Source: Altericroceibacterium endophyticum | GTDB lineage: Bacteria > Pseudomonadota > Alphaproteobacteria > Sphingomonadales > Sphingomonadaceae | DNA: 64,000 nucleotides | Direction: 5' to 3' | Assembly (NCBI RefSeq): GCF_009827595.1 | Contig: NZ_WTYT01000002.1 | Coordinates: 584,998-648,997 of the forward strand | Shown: positions 51,541-61,004 of the stretch, in pieces | Layout of the letters: each line of letters starts with the position of its first letter | How positions within the stretch are numbered: position 1 is the first letter of the stretch | Program-made: the position numbers and the translations under genes | The notes under the pieces: generated by a model | What the model saw: the letters and a program-made list of their open reading frames with translations, nothing else | The model's database searches: none | Told to the model about the DNA's origin: nothing

Positions 51541-53685
51541 ATGGCAACAATGGTTCTTTCCGGCATCGGCACCGCATTAGGTGGTCCGCTTGGCGGTGCT
51601 ATCGGTGCTTTGATCGGGCAACAGATAAGTGACACAATCGGCCTGTCGGGCAACAATTCCGCCTTGCAGGATATTGCGCTGACCCGTTCCAGCTACGGCA
51701 CGCCACTCGCCCGGCATTTCGGTACAATGCGGGCGGGCGGCACGCTGATCTGGGCGACGGATCTGACGCCGAATGAGGATCAAAGTGGCTATTGCGTTTC
51801 CATCGCAGTCGCGCTTGCCAGCCGGCCGATCACCGGCGTCGGGCGGATCTGGGCCGATGGGCAGTTGCTGCGCGGGTCAGAGGGGGATCTCAAAACCGGA
51901 GGCAGCTTAAGGATATATCCCGGTTTCGGCGATCAATTGCCCGACCCGCTCATTTCCGCTGATCGGGGTGGTCAGACGCCCGCCTTTCGCGGCGTTGCCT
52001 ATTGTGTGTTCGAATCCCTGCAGCTGAGCGATTTCGGCAATCGCATCCCCGCGCTGAGCTTTGAAATTATCGCCGATGAAACGGGGGTGAGTCTTGCGGA
52101 ACTATGCGCCCCACTGGATCAACCGGTCACGGATGAGCGGCCCCTTCCCGGTTTAAGCGGCTTTAGCCAAAGCCAGGGCGGCGTCGATGCGGCACTGCGC
52201 GATCTGGCACCGCTCTTCCCAATGGGCTGCACAGTTTCCGCAAGCGGCCTGACCTTGGCAGCCAGCGATAATATCCCCACCAGTGCGGCCATGCTGGATG
52301 AGGCGACACGGGCAGATAGCAGCGATGCCGCAGCCCCCGATAGCGGCGCACGCCATATCCGCCAGCTGGCTCCGGGCGAACGGCTGAGTGGACTGCGTTA
52401 TTATGATCCGGCCCGCGATTATCAACCGAGCATGCAGCGCAGCGATGGCCGGGTGGAAAGCGGAGCGCCAACAATCATGGAATTCCCCGGATCATTGACA
52501 GCGGCCAATGCGCGCGCCCTGTTGAACCAAACGTCGCATCGCCGGGGACTGGCGGCAGAACGGCTCGCCTGGCGGGTGGCCAGCGTCGATACTGCGATCC
52601 GCCCTGGCATGATCCTGCGCGTGCCCGACAATGACGGCCTGTGGCGTCTGGATGAATGGGAATGGCACAGTGAAGGCGTGGACATGCTGCTCACGAAAGT
52701 GGGCCCCTCGCAGACATATAGCGCCCCGGGGGATAGCGGATCGCATGCCGCGCCGGTCGATCTGCCGATACGCCCGACACAGATGATCGCTTTCGGCCTG
52801 CCATGGAATGGTGAAGGGTCACCGCAGGATGTCTTGATCGCGGCAGCGCTCAGCGCCGAAGCACCGGGTTGGCGCGGCGCCGCCCTGCATGCCGAATATC
52901 AGGGCGTTCTGTCGCCGGCAGGTTTTAGCCAATCTCGCCGCGCGATCATGGGCACGACCATCTCCCCGCTCCCTCCCTCCCGCGCAGTGCGGCTGGAGGC
53001 GAACAGTTCGCTGGATGTGCAATTGGTGGCCCCCGATCTGCTGCTCGCCGATGCGACGCCGCAGGCTCTGGCCCTGGGGGCCAACCGCGTATGGTGCGGC
53101 GGCGAAATATTGCAATTTGGACACGCTGTTCATCAGGGAGGTGGCATCTGGCGCCTGTCCGGCTTGCTGCGCGGCCGGGCAGGAAGTGAAGCGATCGCGC
53201 TACAAGGCCAGGATGCAGGGGCAGCTTTCGCCTTGCTGGACGACCGACTGACCTTGCTGGACCCGGCAAAGATACAGCCACTCGACGAAGCGTCACTGGT
53301 TGCGGCCGGCGCGGGAGATACCGCCGCGATATTGTCGCAGATCAACGATCCGCTCCGTTCATTGCGCCCGCTGTCGCCGGTCCACCCGCGCGCCTATACC
53401 GAGACCGATGGCACGCTGATCCTGCGCTGGACCCGCCGGAGCCGGAGCACGGCAAACAGCTTCCCCGTGGGAACCATACCTCTGCATGAAGCGCACGAGC
53501 GCTACCGCGTGATGCTCGGCCCCGTTGAAAGCCCGCTGGCCTGGTGGGATGTTTCAGCGCCGCAGTTGCGGCTTTCTGCCGCCACGCTTGCCGATCTGGG
53601 CAGCACATACCCAGGCGCAGCGCTGAGCGTGAGCCAGTTTGGCGATACCCTGCCCTCTCCCGCTCTGTTTCTCACTCATCTCTAA
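51541..53685 (+). CDS. GTA megatron/tail-tip protein (gp15), short form
   Basis: 714 residues from 51541 (MATMVLSGIGTALGGP), with GAGGATA before the ATG. The glycine-rich hydrophobic N-terminus, ALTRSSYGTPLARHFGTMRAG and GRIWADGQLL match the start of GTA gp15. The phage-tail-type domain lies in the middle (LSGLRYYDPARDYQPS, MILRVPDNDGLWRLDEWEW). Rhodobacter gp15 is about 1,300 residues and includes a TIM-barrel domain that I cannot find here. Confidence 0.9.
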   Translation: MATMVLSGIGTALGGPLGGAIGALIGQQISDTIGLSGNNSALQDIALTRSSYGTPLARHFGTMRAGGTLIWATDLTPNEDQSGYCVSIAVALASRPITGVGRIWADGQLLRGSEGDLKTGGSLRIYPGFGDQLPDPLISADRGGQTPAFRGVAYCVFESLQLSDFGNRIPALSFEIIADETGVSLAELCAPLDQPVTDERPLPGLSGFSQSQGGVDAALRDLAPLFPMGCTVSASGLTLAASDNIPTSAAMLDEATRADSSDAAAPDSGARHIRQLAPGERLSGLRYYDPARDYQPSMQRSDGRVESGAPTIMEFPGSLTAANARALLNQTSHRRGLAAERLAWRVASVDTAIRPGMILRVPDNDGLWRLDEWEWHSEGVDMLLTKVGPSQTYSAPGDSGSHAAPVDLPIRPTQMIAFGLPWNGEGSPQDVLIAAALSAEAPGWRGAALHAEYQGVLSPAGFSQSRRAIMGTTISPLPPSRAVRLEANSSLDVQLVAPDLLLADATPQALALGANRVWCGGEILQFGHAVHQGGGIWRLSGLLRGRAGSEAIALQGQDAGAAFALLDDRLTLLDPAKIQPLDEASLVAAGAGDTAAILSQINDPLRSLRPLSPVHPRAYTETDGTLILRWTRRSRSTANSFPVGTIPLHEAHERYRVMLGPVESPLAWWDVSAPQLRLSAATLADLGSTYPGAALSVSQFGDTLPSPALFLTHL

Positions 53686-53705
53686 ATCACGATCAGGAGC
53701 GTATC

Positions 53706-54164
53706 ATGACAGACGCTGTAACCTTCACTTCCACCACTTCACGTTTCGGCTTGCCGCTGCTTTTCAGCGGACAGGCTGAGAAGGAATTCTTCGTCAATGA
53801 AGCCTTTTCCCGGCTGGACCTGCTGCTGCATATGGCCGTGGAGGGAGAACGCGCTTCGCCGCCTGAATTGGCAGAAGAAGGCAAAAGCTGGCTGGTGTCT
53901 GGGCAGCCTTCCGGCGCGTGGGAAGACAAGCCAGGTCAGATTGCCGTCCGGCAGGATGGAGCATGGATGTTCTATGCGCCGCGCAACGGAATGCGCCTGC
54001 TCGATCGTGCAGCCGGACAGGTGCTGCATTATGATCAAGATTGGCACCGGACAGCCCCACCGGCAGTGCCGATCGGCGGTGACACGGTGGATATGGAGGC
54101 ACGCGCCACCCTCTCTGCCCTCATCGGTGCCTTGCGGGACGCAGCAATTCTCCCCCGCGAGTAA
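53706..54164 (+). CDS. DUF2793 protein, last gene of GTA cluster
   Basis: 152 residues from 53706. The family core is TSRFGLPLLFSGQAEKEFFV followed by NEAFSRLD, then GKSWLVSGQPSGAWEDKPGQ. DUF2793 proteins occur at the ends of GTA clusters and in phage tails, probably as fibre or head-spike components. AGGAGCG lies 6 bases before the ATG. No obvious terminator follows before sodC. Confidence 0.85.
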   Translation: MTDAVTFTSTTSRFGLPLLFSGQAEKEFFVNEAFSRLDLLLHMAVEGERASPPELAEEGKSWLVSGQPSGAWEDKPGQIAVRQDGAWMFYAPRNGMRLLDRAAGQVLHYDQDWHRTAPPAVPIGGDTVDMEARATLSALIGALRDAAILPRE

Positions 54165-54243
54165 AGCGGCTGACGCGCCACCATATCACTGAGGAGCAAA
54201 AACGCATCACCATCGTTGAAGTGAAAACAAGGATGGAGAAATC

Positions 54244-54777
54244 ATGATGTCGGTCAAGGCCTTACTCGCAATCGCCCCGCTCCCCTTTGCATTGGCTGCA
54301 TGCCAGACGATGGGCAATCCGGACGCTGGCCGGCTTGCCGAGGCGACGCTCTATCAGGCGAATGGTCTGCCGGCGGGAACGGCGCAAATCTATCGCGCAG
54401 GTGACGAGGCCCGCATCACGGTGGCGCTTGCCGGACTGCCGGAGGGCAAACATGGTCTGCATCTCCACACAGTGGGATCATGCATTGCGCCGGACTTCAA
54501 ATCTGCTGGCGGACACCTCAATCCCGAAGATCATGAGCATGGTAGTCTGAACCCCCAGGGCAAGCATCTGGGCGATTTGCCGAATATCGACGTGGCGGCC
54601 AATGGCACCGGAACGATCTCCGCAACCCTGAGCGAACCCGCAGCCGAAGCGATGCGCCATATTCTCGATAGTGACGGCACCGCCATAGTCGTTCACGCCG
54701 GTGCCGATGATTACAAGACTGATCCCGCCGGAGATGCAGGCGCGCGGATTGCCTGCGGCGAGGTAACAGCAGTTTGA
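54244..54777 (+). CDS. sodC: Cu/Zn superoxide dismutase (lipoprotein)
   Basis: Removes periplasmic superoxide. 177 residues. The lipobox LAAC places the lipid on Cys20, so it is membrane-anchored. Copper ligands GLHLHTVG, bridging and zinc ligands in GGHLNP, EHGSLNPQGKHLGDLPN and the end VVHAGADDYKTDPAGDAGAR, then CGEV. GGAGAAATC precedes the ATG. It is the right flank of the GTA cluster. Confidence 0.94.
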   Translation: MMSVKALLAIAPLPFALAACQTMGNPDAGRLAEATLYQANGLPAGTAQIYRAGDEARITVALAGLPEGKHGLHLHTVGSCIAPDFKSAGGHLNPEDHEHGSLNPQGKHLGDLPNIDVAANGTGTISATLSEPAAEAMRHILDSDGTAIVVHAGADDYKTDPAGDAGARIACGEVTAV

Positions 54778-54783
54778 TCCCGC

Positions 54784-55482
54784 TTAGCGGGCATATTGTG
54801 CGGTGTCGGTCAGGCCGGCATCCGCGAAACCCTTGAGCCGCAAGCGACAACTGTCACATTCGCCGCACGCAAGCCCGTCCGGCGTGGGATCATAGCAGGA
54901 CCAGCTCCATGCAGGGTCCAGCCCGAGGCGCTGCGTTTCCTGCGCGATCTCTGCCTTGCCCAGAAATTGTAGCGGGGCGTGGATCGAAAATTCCGTACCT
55001 TGCGCGCCAGCCTTGGTCGCCAGACAGGCCGTCTCGGTAAAACTGGCAATGAATTCGGGACGGCAATCGGGATAGCCAGAATAATCGAGCGCATTCACGC
55101 CGATAAAGATATCGCTCGCCCCGACCGTCTCGGCCCAGGCCAGAGTGAGCGAAAGAAACACCAGATTTCGCGCCGGTACATAGGTTACGGGGATATCATC
55201 CCCAACGCCGGTCTTCGGCACATCGATGGAATCGTCAGTCAGCGCAGAACCACCAAACCGCCGCAGATCCAGCGGCAGCACGACATGGCGCTTTGCCCCC
55301 AACTTCTCCGCAATCTTTTCAGCGGATTCGATCTCGCAACGATGGCGCTGATTATAATCGATCGTCAGAGCATAAAGATCAAAGCCCCGCTCCTTGGCAA
55401 GAGCGGCAGAAACCATCGAATCAAGCCCGCCCGAAAGCAGGATCACAGCAGAGGGGCGGGGGGAGGACACAGGCTCACTCAT
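54784..55482 (-). CDS. queC: 7-cyano-7-deazaguanine synthase
   Basis: Last step to preQ0 in queuosine synthesis. 232 residues. PP-loop SGGLDSMVSAALA near the N-terminus, and zinc ligands in SWSCYDPTPDGLACGECDSC, then RLRLKGF. Supplies the queuosine that GluQ (24.7 kb) modifies further. Converges on sodC with only a few bases between. Confidence 0.95.
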   Translation of the reverse strand: MSEPVSSPRPSAVILLSGGLDSMVSAALAKERGFDLYALTIDYNQRHRCEIESAEKIAEKLGAKRHVVLPLDLRRFGGSALTDDSIDVPKTGVGDDIPVTYVPARNLVFLSLTLAWAETVGASDIFIGVNALDYSGYPDCRPEFIASFTETACLATKAGAQGTEFSIHAPLQFLGKAEIAQETQRLGLDPAWSWSCYDPTPDGLACGECDSCRLRLKGFADAGLTDTAQYAR

Positions 55483-55521
55483 ATCTGTCGGCTAGGCATG
55501 GCACAGGCAGAAAACAAGCCT

Positions 55522-55914
55522 TTAGCAACTGCCGGTGTAGCGCGCTTCCGCGCTGATCGAAAAGGGCACTCCATCATGAATTCCCTGGCTCTGCAATTGC
55601 ATCAGCCCTGACCGCTCGCGCCGGATTTCCGTCCGACCATAGCCATTGCCGCGGCACGTATATTGAATGATCGCGCGATTCGGCTCATCGCTCACCACAA
55701 ACTGATTACATCCCGGCTGATTGTGGCGGATCTGCACAAGCTCTTCACCCGAGCGCACGCAGACTTTGCGGTCCTGTCCGCCTTCGCGGATGCGCAGGGA
55801 CCACTCGCCATGCTCAACCTTTTTGAACAGGGAGACATTTGCAAGCGGGCTGGCCCCCGCAAGCAAAGCAGCCGCCGGAAGCAGCGCAACAGCGCCGACA
55901 ATACGCATTTTCAT
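55522..55914 (-). CDS. Small exported protein, DUF3617-like
   Basis: 130 residues from 55914 (MKMRIVGAVALLPAAAL), with a signal peptide ending near residue 23. The mature part has three spaced cysteines and an initial GEWSLRIREGGQDRKVCV, resembling DUF3617 domains of sphingomonads. I assign this only loosely. Start codons at 55944 or 55971 would weaken the signal peptide. Function unknown. Confidence 0.65.
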   Translation of the reverse strand: MKMRIVGAVALLPAAALLAGASPLANVSLFKKVEHGEWSLRIREGGQDRKVCVRSGEELVQIRHNQPGCNQFVVSDEPNRAIIQYTCRGNGYGRTEIRRERSGLMQLQSQGIHDGVPFSISAEARYTGSC

Positions 55915-56004
55915 GCGCGTGGTGGTGGACCGAAAATGGCTCATAATCTGTATATACCTGATTTGCAGCATTAGGCAAAATGCCCCTCAGCTGCGACGAG
56001 GCGT

Positions 56005-56910
56005 TTAATCCTGAATTTCGAATTCGCGAGAACAGAATGCACAATCGACCAAAATGATCCCTCGCTCGTCTCGCATATCCTTCCGATCTTCAGCCGGGAA
56101 ACGCGACAGCACATCCTCAAAATGCAGGATCGAGCAGCGGCAGCCACGGCTCAGGCCTGCACCGGCCTCCACACGCACTTCCTGTTCCTCATGGAACAGG
56201 CGCCAGACCAAAGCTTCCATCGACAAGGCAGGATCGACCAGCTCTTCATGCCGTATAGATCCGCTGAGCACGGCGACATGCTCCCACTCGGGGTGGTCCA
56301 ACCGGACATGCAACCGCTCGCGCCCCTCTTCGCCTTCCGGCAAATGTTGCAACAGGATGCCGCCCGCTACAGTACCATCTTTTCCGGCCCGCACAGCTGT
56401 CCGGATCAGGGTCGGCACCTGTTCACTCTGCATGAAATAGGCTTCTACAGCCTCGGACAATGATCCGCCTTCGAGCGGAACGATGCCCTGATAGCGCTGG
56501 CCAGTAGTGGCATCATCAAATGTAATCGCGAGATAGCCTTTGCCGAACAGCGCCTCCAACGTTGGATTGGCACCAAGCTCGGCAAAGCGTTCTTCATCAT
56601 GCTGGACGTAACCGCGCAGCTCGCCGTCGCGATAATCGCACGCCAGCAGATCCACCACGCCGTCCTCTGTCTGAGCCTGCATGGTCAACTGGCTGCCCTC
56701 ACCTTTCAGCAGGCTGCCCATCAACGCGGTCAGCACCAGTGCTTCCGCCAGCACATGTTTGAGCGCAGCAGGATAATCATGCGCTCCCAGAATGCGATCA
56801 AGCACAGGGCCAAGGCGTACGGCACGTCCGCGTGCATCGCGTTCCGGCAGGGTGAAATGTAACAACCGGTCAAAACCGGTTTCTTCTTTGGGGTCGAATT
56901 GTTCGGTCAT
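56005..56910 (-). CDS. hslO: Redox-regulated holdase chaperone Hsp33
   Basis: Cytoplasmic chaperone activated by oxidation. 301 residues. The C-terminal zinc switch has Cys257 and Cys259 (GCRCSIL) and Cys290 and Cys293 (DCAFCSR). The N-terminal core includes LTALMGSLLKGEGSQLTMQ. It lies downstream of argF on the same strand after a gap of about 50 bases. Confidence 0.94.
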   Translation of the reverse strand: MTEQFDPKEETGFDRLLHFTLPERDARGRAVRLGPVLDRILGAHDYPAALKHVLAEALVLTALMGSLLKGEGSQLTMQAQTEDGVVDLLACDYRDGELRGYVQHDEERFAELGANPTLEALFGKGYLAITFDDATTGQRYQGIVPLEGGSLSEAVEAYFMQSEQVPTLIRTAVRAGKDGTVAGGILLQHLPEGEEGRERLHVRLDHPEWEHVAVLSGSIRHEELVDPALSMEALVWRLFHEEQEVRVEAGAGLSRGCRCSILHFEDVLSRFPAEDRKDMRDERGIILVDCAFCSREFEIQD

Positions 56911-56958
56911 CGCAGCAAATATGGGCGGCAGGCCCGAAATTTTAAGCCTGCCACCACA

Positions 56959-57891
56959 TCATAACTTATCAAAACACCACAAAAGTACCGATTTCTGCGC
57001 GTGAATGCGGTTTTCCGCCTCATCAAAAACGACCGATTGCGGCCCTTCGAACACTTCTTCCGTCACTTCATCGCCGACATGAGCGGGAAGGCAGTGCAGG
57101 AATTTGGCATCAGGCTTGGCCTGCGCCATCAGCGCCGAATTAACCTGAAATGGCTGCATCGCGCGCAATTTGGCTTCGGCATGGTCCTGTCCCATCGAAA
57201 TCCAGGTGTCCGTAACGATGATATCTGCGCCGCGTACTGCGTCCTCGGCATTGCGGTGGCAGGTGATCGTCGCGCCGCGCTCCCGTGCGGCAGCAATGAA
57301 GGCCTCATCCGCGTCATATCCTTCGGGTGTTGCCACGCGGACATTGAACTTCATCAGTCCCGCGGCTTCCAGAATGGAGCTGAGCACATTGTTGCCATCG
57401 CCCAGCCAGGCGACTTCCAGCCCAGGCAATGCCTTGCCATGTTCCACGATGGTCAGCAGATCAGCAACGATCTGGCATGGGTGGGACAGATCCGTGAGGC
57501 CGTTAATGACGGGCACGGTTGCGTGACGCGCCATATCCTCGATCTTGCTGTGATCGTCAGTCCGGATCATGATTGCATCGGCCATGCGGCTGAGGACGCG
57601 CGCCGTATCGGCAACGCTTTCGCCCCGGCCAAGCTGCGTGGTCCCGGAATCCAGGACCAGCGCGGCGCCGCCCAGCTGCCTCATGGCGATATCGAAGCTC
57701 ACCCGCGTACGGGTCGAACTTTTCTCGAAAATCATCGCCAGAACATGTCCGCTGAGCGGAGCGTCTGCATCGCTGCGCCCCTTGGGCCAGGTGGAACGGG
57801 CTGCCTTACGGTCGATCGCATCATTGATCATCGCCGCCACTGTGTCACCGCCCGCGTCGGACAAATTGGTAAAATGCCTCAGATTGGTCAT
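56959..57891 (-). CDS. argF: Ornithine carbamoyltransferase
   Basis: Makes citrulline in arginine synthesis. 310 residues. Carbamoyl phosphate site SSTRTRVSF, second site [11 protein letters not shown], ornithine site SMGQ and the [11 protein letters not shown] loop. The ATG overlaps the argD stop by 4 bases, giving an argD-argF operon. Confidence 0.95.
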   Translation of the reverse strand: MTNLRHFTNLSDAGGDTVAAMINDAIDRKAARSTWPKGRSDADAPLSGHVLAMIFEKSSTRTRVSFDIAMRQLGGAALVLDSGTTQLGRGESVADTARVLSRMADAIMIRTDDHSKIEDMARHATVPVINGLTDLSHPCQIVADLLTIVEHGKALPGLEVAWLGDGNNVLSSILEAAGLMKFNVRVATPEGYDADEAFIAAARERGATITCHRNAEDAVRGADIIVTDTWISMGQDHAEAKLRAMQPFQVNSALMAQAKPDAKFLHCLPAHVGDEVTEEVFEGPQSVVFDEAENRIHAQKSVLLWCFDKL

Positions 57892-59078
57892 TTCGGTGCC
57901 TCCGGCTCATAATCCGCCGCGCCCGCCGAAAGTTTGTCGAAAAATTCGTCCATCTCGGCATCGCCAATCACAAGCGGGGGCAACAAACGCAGGGTTCCAT
58001 CACCCGCAGCGACAGTCAGCAATTGATGCTTGTCGCGCAAATGCTGCATGAAGGGACGCGGTTCGCTCTTCATTTTTAGGCCGAGCATCAGGCCCATGCC
58101 CCGCACGCTGTCGAACAACTCCGGGTAATTACCGATGAATTGTTCCAGACGTGCCCGCAGTCTTTCGCCCTTGGCGCGAACTTCACCCAGAAATTCATCA
58201 TTCGTGACCACTTCCATCACCGCGCTGCCTGCGGCCATGGCCAGGGGATTGCCGCCATAGGTCGAGCCATGCGTGCCAAAAGTCATGCCACGGGCCGCTT
58301 TTTCAGTCGCCATGCAGGCCCCCATCGGGAAACCGCCGCCGATGCCCTTGGCTGTTGCCATGATGTCAGGCGTGACGCCCAATTGCTCATAGGCGTAGAG
58401 CGTGCCCGTCCGCGCGACCCCGGTCTGCACTTCATCAAATACCAGCATCAGATCATGCTCATCAGCCAGCGCGCGCAGGCCCTTGATGAAGCTTTCATCC
58501 GCCACCCGAATCCCGCCTTCGCCCTGAATCGGCTCAACGAGGAAACCGGCCGTATTGGGGCCGATCGCCGCCTTCACTGCGTCGAGATCATTGAAATCGA
58601 CATATTTGAAGCCGGGCAGAAGGGGCATGAAGCCCTTATGCATCTTCTCCTGATTGGAGGCGCTGATGGTCGCCATCGTCCGACCGTGGAAGGCGTTGTT
58701 GAACGTGATCAGTTCATATTTTTCGTCATTCCCGACGGCCTGATGATAGGCCCGCGCGGTTTTGATCGCCGTCTCGACAGCTTCAGCGCCGGAATTGGTG
58801 AAGAACACCGTGTCAGCAAAAGTTTTGTCGACCAGCTGCTGTGCGAGGCGCTCACCCTGCGGGCTGCCATAGAGGTTGGAGACATGCATCAATGTCTCTG
58901 CCTGCTTCTGGATCGCGCCAATCAGGGCAGGATGTGAATGCCCGAGCAGATTGACGGCGATACCGGCCGCAAAATCGAGATATCGCGTGCCGTCTTCCGA
59001 AATCAAATGGCAGTGTTCGCCGCGCACGGGCCGAACATCACACCGGGGATAAACGGGCATCAATGGAGTAATCGCCAT
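57888..59078 (-). CDS. argD: Acetylornithine aminotransferase
   Basis: PLP enzyme of arginine (and lysine) synthesis. 396 residues from 59078 ([15 protein letters not shown]), with AAGGAGCC upstream. Cofactor motifs: [30 protein letters not shown] and the PLP lysine in [13 protein letters not shown] longer frame to 59153 reads into the upstream hairpin and is rejected. Confidence 0.94.
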   Translation of the reverse strand: MAITPLMPVYPRCDVRPVRGEHCHLISEDGTRYLDFAAGIAVNLLGHSHPALIGAIQKQAETLMHVSNLYGSPQGERLAQQLVDKTFADTVFFTNSGAEAVETAIKTARAYHQAVGNDEKYELITFNNAFHGRTMATISASNQEKMHKGFMPLLPGFKYVDFNDLDAVKAAIGPNTAGFLVEPIQGEGGIRVADESFIKGLRALADEHDLMLVFDEVQTGVARTGTLYAYEQLGVTPDIMATAKGIGGGFPMGACMATEKAARGMTFGTHGSTYGGNPLAMAAGSAVMEVVTNDEFLGEVRAKGERLRARLEQFIGNYPELFDSVRGMGLMLGLKMKSEPRPFMQHLRDKHQLLTVAAGDGTLRLLPPLVIGDAEMDEFFDKLSAGAADYEPEAPK

Positions 59079-59117
59079 GACTGGCTCCTTCACAAAATCT
59101 CGATAATAAACGCAGGA

Positions 59118-59148
59118 AAGAGAAATGGCGGCCCCGCAGGACCGCCAT
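59118..59148 (-). terminator. Terminator of the cold-shock gene
   Basis: Stem ATGGCGG (59125-59131) with CCGCCAT (59142-59148). Read on the minus strand it is followed by TTTCTCTTTCC. It lies between the cold-shock gene and argD. Confidence 0.6.
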
Positions 59149-59206
59149 CGCAACCGTTAAAATGGTCTGCAAAGCCGATCAAACAACCGGCTTTGCAAAA
59201 GGTCTG

Positions 59207-59968
59207 TCAGTCTTGAACGGGCACAAGATTGACGGCCGAATATTTCCCTCGTCGATCAACTTCGAGATCAAATTCGAACCGGTCATTTTCCTCGATGCTC
59301 GAAATGCCTGAGCGTTCCACCGCGCTGATATGAACAAAGGCGTCTTCCTTGCCATCGTCCCGCGTGATGAAACCAAAACCCTTCGTGCTGTTGAAGAATT
59401 TGACTGTGCCCTTGGCCTTCTCACCGGTGAGTTCGCGCTGCGGCTTGTCAGCTCCAGCGGCACCGCCGGAGCGTTCCGAAACCGGAATTACATCACCAAC
59501 CACCTGCAAATCGGCTGCGGACACCTTGCCGCCGCGATCAACCAGATTGAACTGCAATTCCTGACCTTCGGCAAGACCTTCCAGCCCGGCGCGTTCCACC
59601 TGACTGATATGCACGAAGACATCTTCGCCGCCTTCATCACGCTGAATGAAGCCGAAGCCTTTCTGCGTGTTGAAGAACTTTACCTTGCCCTGGCCGGTGC
59701 CGACAACTTGAGCTGGCATGCCGCCGCCGCCGCCGCCGCCACGAGGAGCGCCGCCGCCGCCGCCGCCGCGCGGGCCGCCGAAGCCACCGCCGCGATTACC
59801 GCCGCCACCAAATTTATCGTCATTGCCGAAGCGGTCACCCCCACCACTCCAGCGATCATTGCCGCCGAACCGATCAGAATTGCCACCGGAGAACGGATCG
59901 AACGTCTCTTCGCCAAATCCATCCCGCTTGTCGCGACCCCGACCGCGACGGCCTCTATCATAACCCAT
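59207..59968 (-). CDS. Double cold-shock domain protein with Gly/Arg-rich tail
   Basis: 253 residues. Residues 1-84 are a disordered Gly/Arg/Asp-rich region with RGG-like blocks and poly-Gly runs encoded by GGC triplets. CSD1 is about 91-158 and CSD2 about 184-252; each has the RNP1 motif KGFGFI and RNP2-like FVHIS. Binds single-stranded RNA or DNA as an RNA chaperone. The ATG for residue 84 (59719) could give a compact two-domain form, although no Shine-Dalgarno supports it. The 230 bases upstream hold no gene and may include a long leader. Confidence 0.88.
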   Translation of the reverse strand: MGYDRGRRGRGRDKRDGFGEETFDPFSGGNSDRFGGNDRWSGGGDRFGNDDKFGGGGNRGGGFGGPRGGGGGGAPRGGGGGGGMPAQVVGTGQGKVKFFNTQKGFGFIQRDEGGEDVFVHISQVERAGLEGLAEGQELQFNLVDRGGKVSAADLQVVGDVIPVSERSGGAAGADKPQRELTGEKAKGTVKFFNSTKGFGFITRDDGKEDAFVHISAVERSGISSIEENDRFEFDLEVDRRGKYSAVNLVPVQD

Positions 59969-60200
59969 GAACCGAACGTACCTTCGCTTCGCCCTGCATC
60001 AAAAACACTCGGGCGCGCGGGCGAAATCGCGCCGAATGGAAGCTAAGGACCCTTCCCTGCCTCTGTCAGTAACCCTTTATAACGTAGAATCGCCGTATTA
60101 GCGAACGAATAAAAGTTACTACTTTGTGGCAGTTATTCAAGCGCTTCCCGAATGCGCATCCCACTTGCCAGTGCCAGCCTGCTGCGGCAATGATCGATTC

Positions 60201-61004
60201 ATGGAAATACTCGCCCTGCTATCGGACCCCGCCGCCTGGGCGGCGCTTTTTACGCTGATCGTGCTGGAGGTCGTGCTTGGCATCGACAATCTCGTATTTA
60301 TCGCGATTCTCTCCAATAAACTGCCGAAACATCAGCAATCAAAGGCGCGCCGTCTCGGCTTGGGACTAGCGCTGATCATGCGGATTGCCATGCTGTTTCT
60401 GATTGGCTGGCTGGTCACATTGCAGACGCCCTTATTCGATCTCGGCCTTGAAGGCGCCCCGGGGCCGCATGGCGCGCCGACTTTTGAAACGGCATTTTCC
60501 GGGCGTGATCTGATCCTGCTGGTCGGGGGCCTCTTCCTCTTGTGGAAAGCCACCAAGGAAATCCATCACAATATGGAGCCGGAAGATGATTCGGGCGAAT
60601 TGCTGGATCAGAACAAGGGCATCGCCGAAATCACCTTCACCACCGCGATCGTACAGATCATCGCTCTGGATCTGGTGTTCTCGATCGATTCGATCCTGAC
60701 CGCCGTCGGCATGACCGATGAATTGCCCATCATGGTCACGGCTGTCGTGATAACCGTCGGCATCATGCTGATCGCCGCCGATCCGCTGGCGCGATTTATC
60801 GAAAACAACCCCACTCTGGTTGTGCTCGCTCTCGCATTCCTGGTGATGATCGGACTGGTTCTGATAGCCGACGCTTTTGGCTTCCATGTGCCCAAAGGCT
60901 ATATTTACGCCGCCATGGGCTTTTCCGTTGCAGTCGAAGCGCTCAACATTTTCAAGCGCGAGCGCCGCAAGCGTAAGCTCAAGTTACAAGAAGGAGCCGC
61001 ATAA
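60201..61004 (+). CDS. TerC family membrane protein
   Basis: 267 residues from ATG 60201 (MEILALLSDPAAW); an upstream in-frame GTG at 60126 adds an unlikely extension. About seven membrane spans. TerC acidic motifs VLGIDNLVFIAIL and DLVFSIDSILTAVGM. TerC relatives export manganese or protect metal-loaded secreted enzymes; the specific role here is unknown. The next gene overlaps by one base. Confidence 0.88.
   Translation: MEILALLSDPAAWAALFTLIVLEVVLGIDNLVFIAILSNKLPKHQQSKARRLGLGLALIMRIAMLFLIGWLVTLQTPLFDLGLEGAPGPHGAPTFETAFSGRDLILLVGGLFLLWKATKEIHHNMEPEDDSGELLDQNKGIAEITFTTAIVQIIALDLVFSIDSILTAVGMTDELPIMVTAVVITVGIMLIAADPLARFIENNPTLVVLALAFLVMIGLVLIADAFGFHVPKGYIYAAMGFSVAVEALNIFKRERRKRKLKLQEGAA

Noticed and set aside
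40153..54164. Active prophage
   Set aside because: No integrase, repressor, replication, lysis or attachment sites, and a tape measure of GTA length; the gene order is that of a GTA.
59718..59963. Plus-strand proline-rich frame
   Set aside because: Mirror of the Gly/Arg-rich tail of the cold-shock protein; low complexity only.
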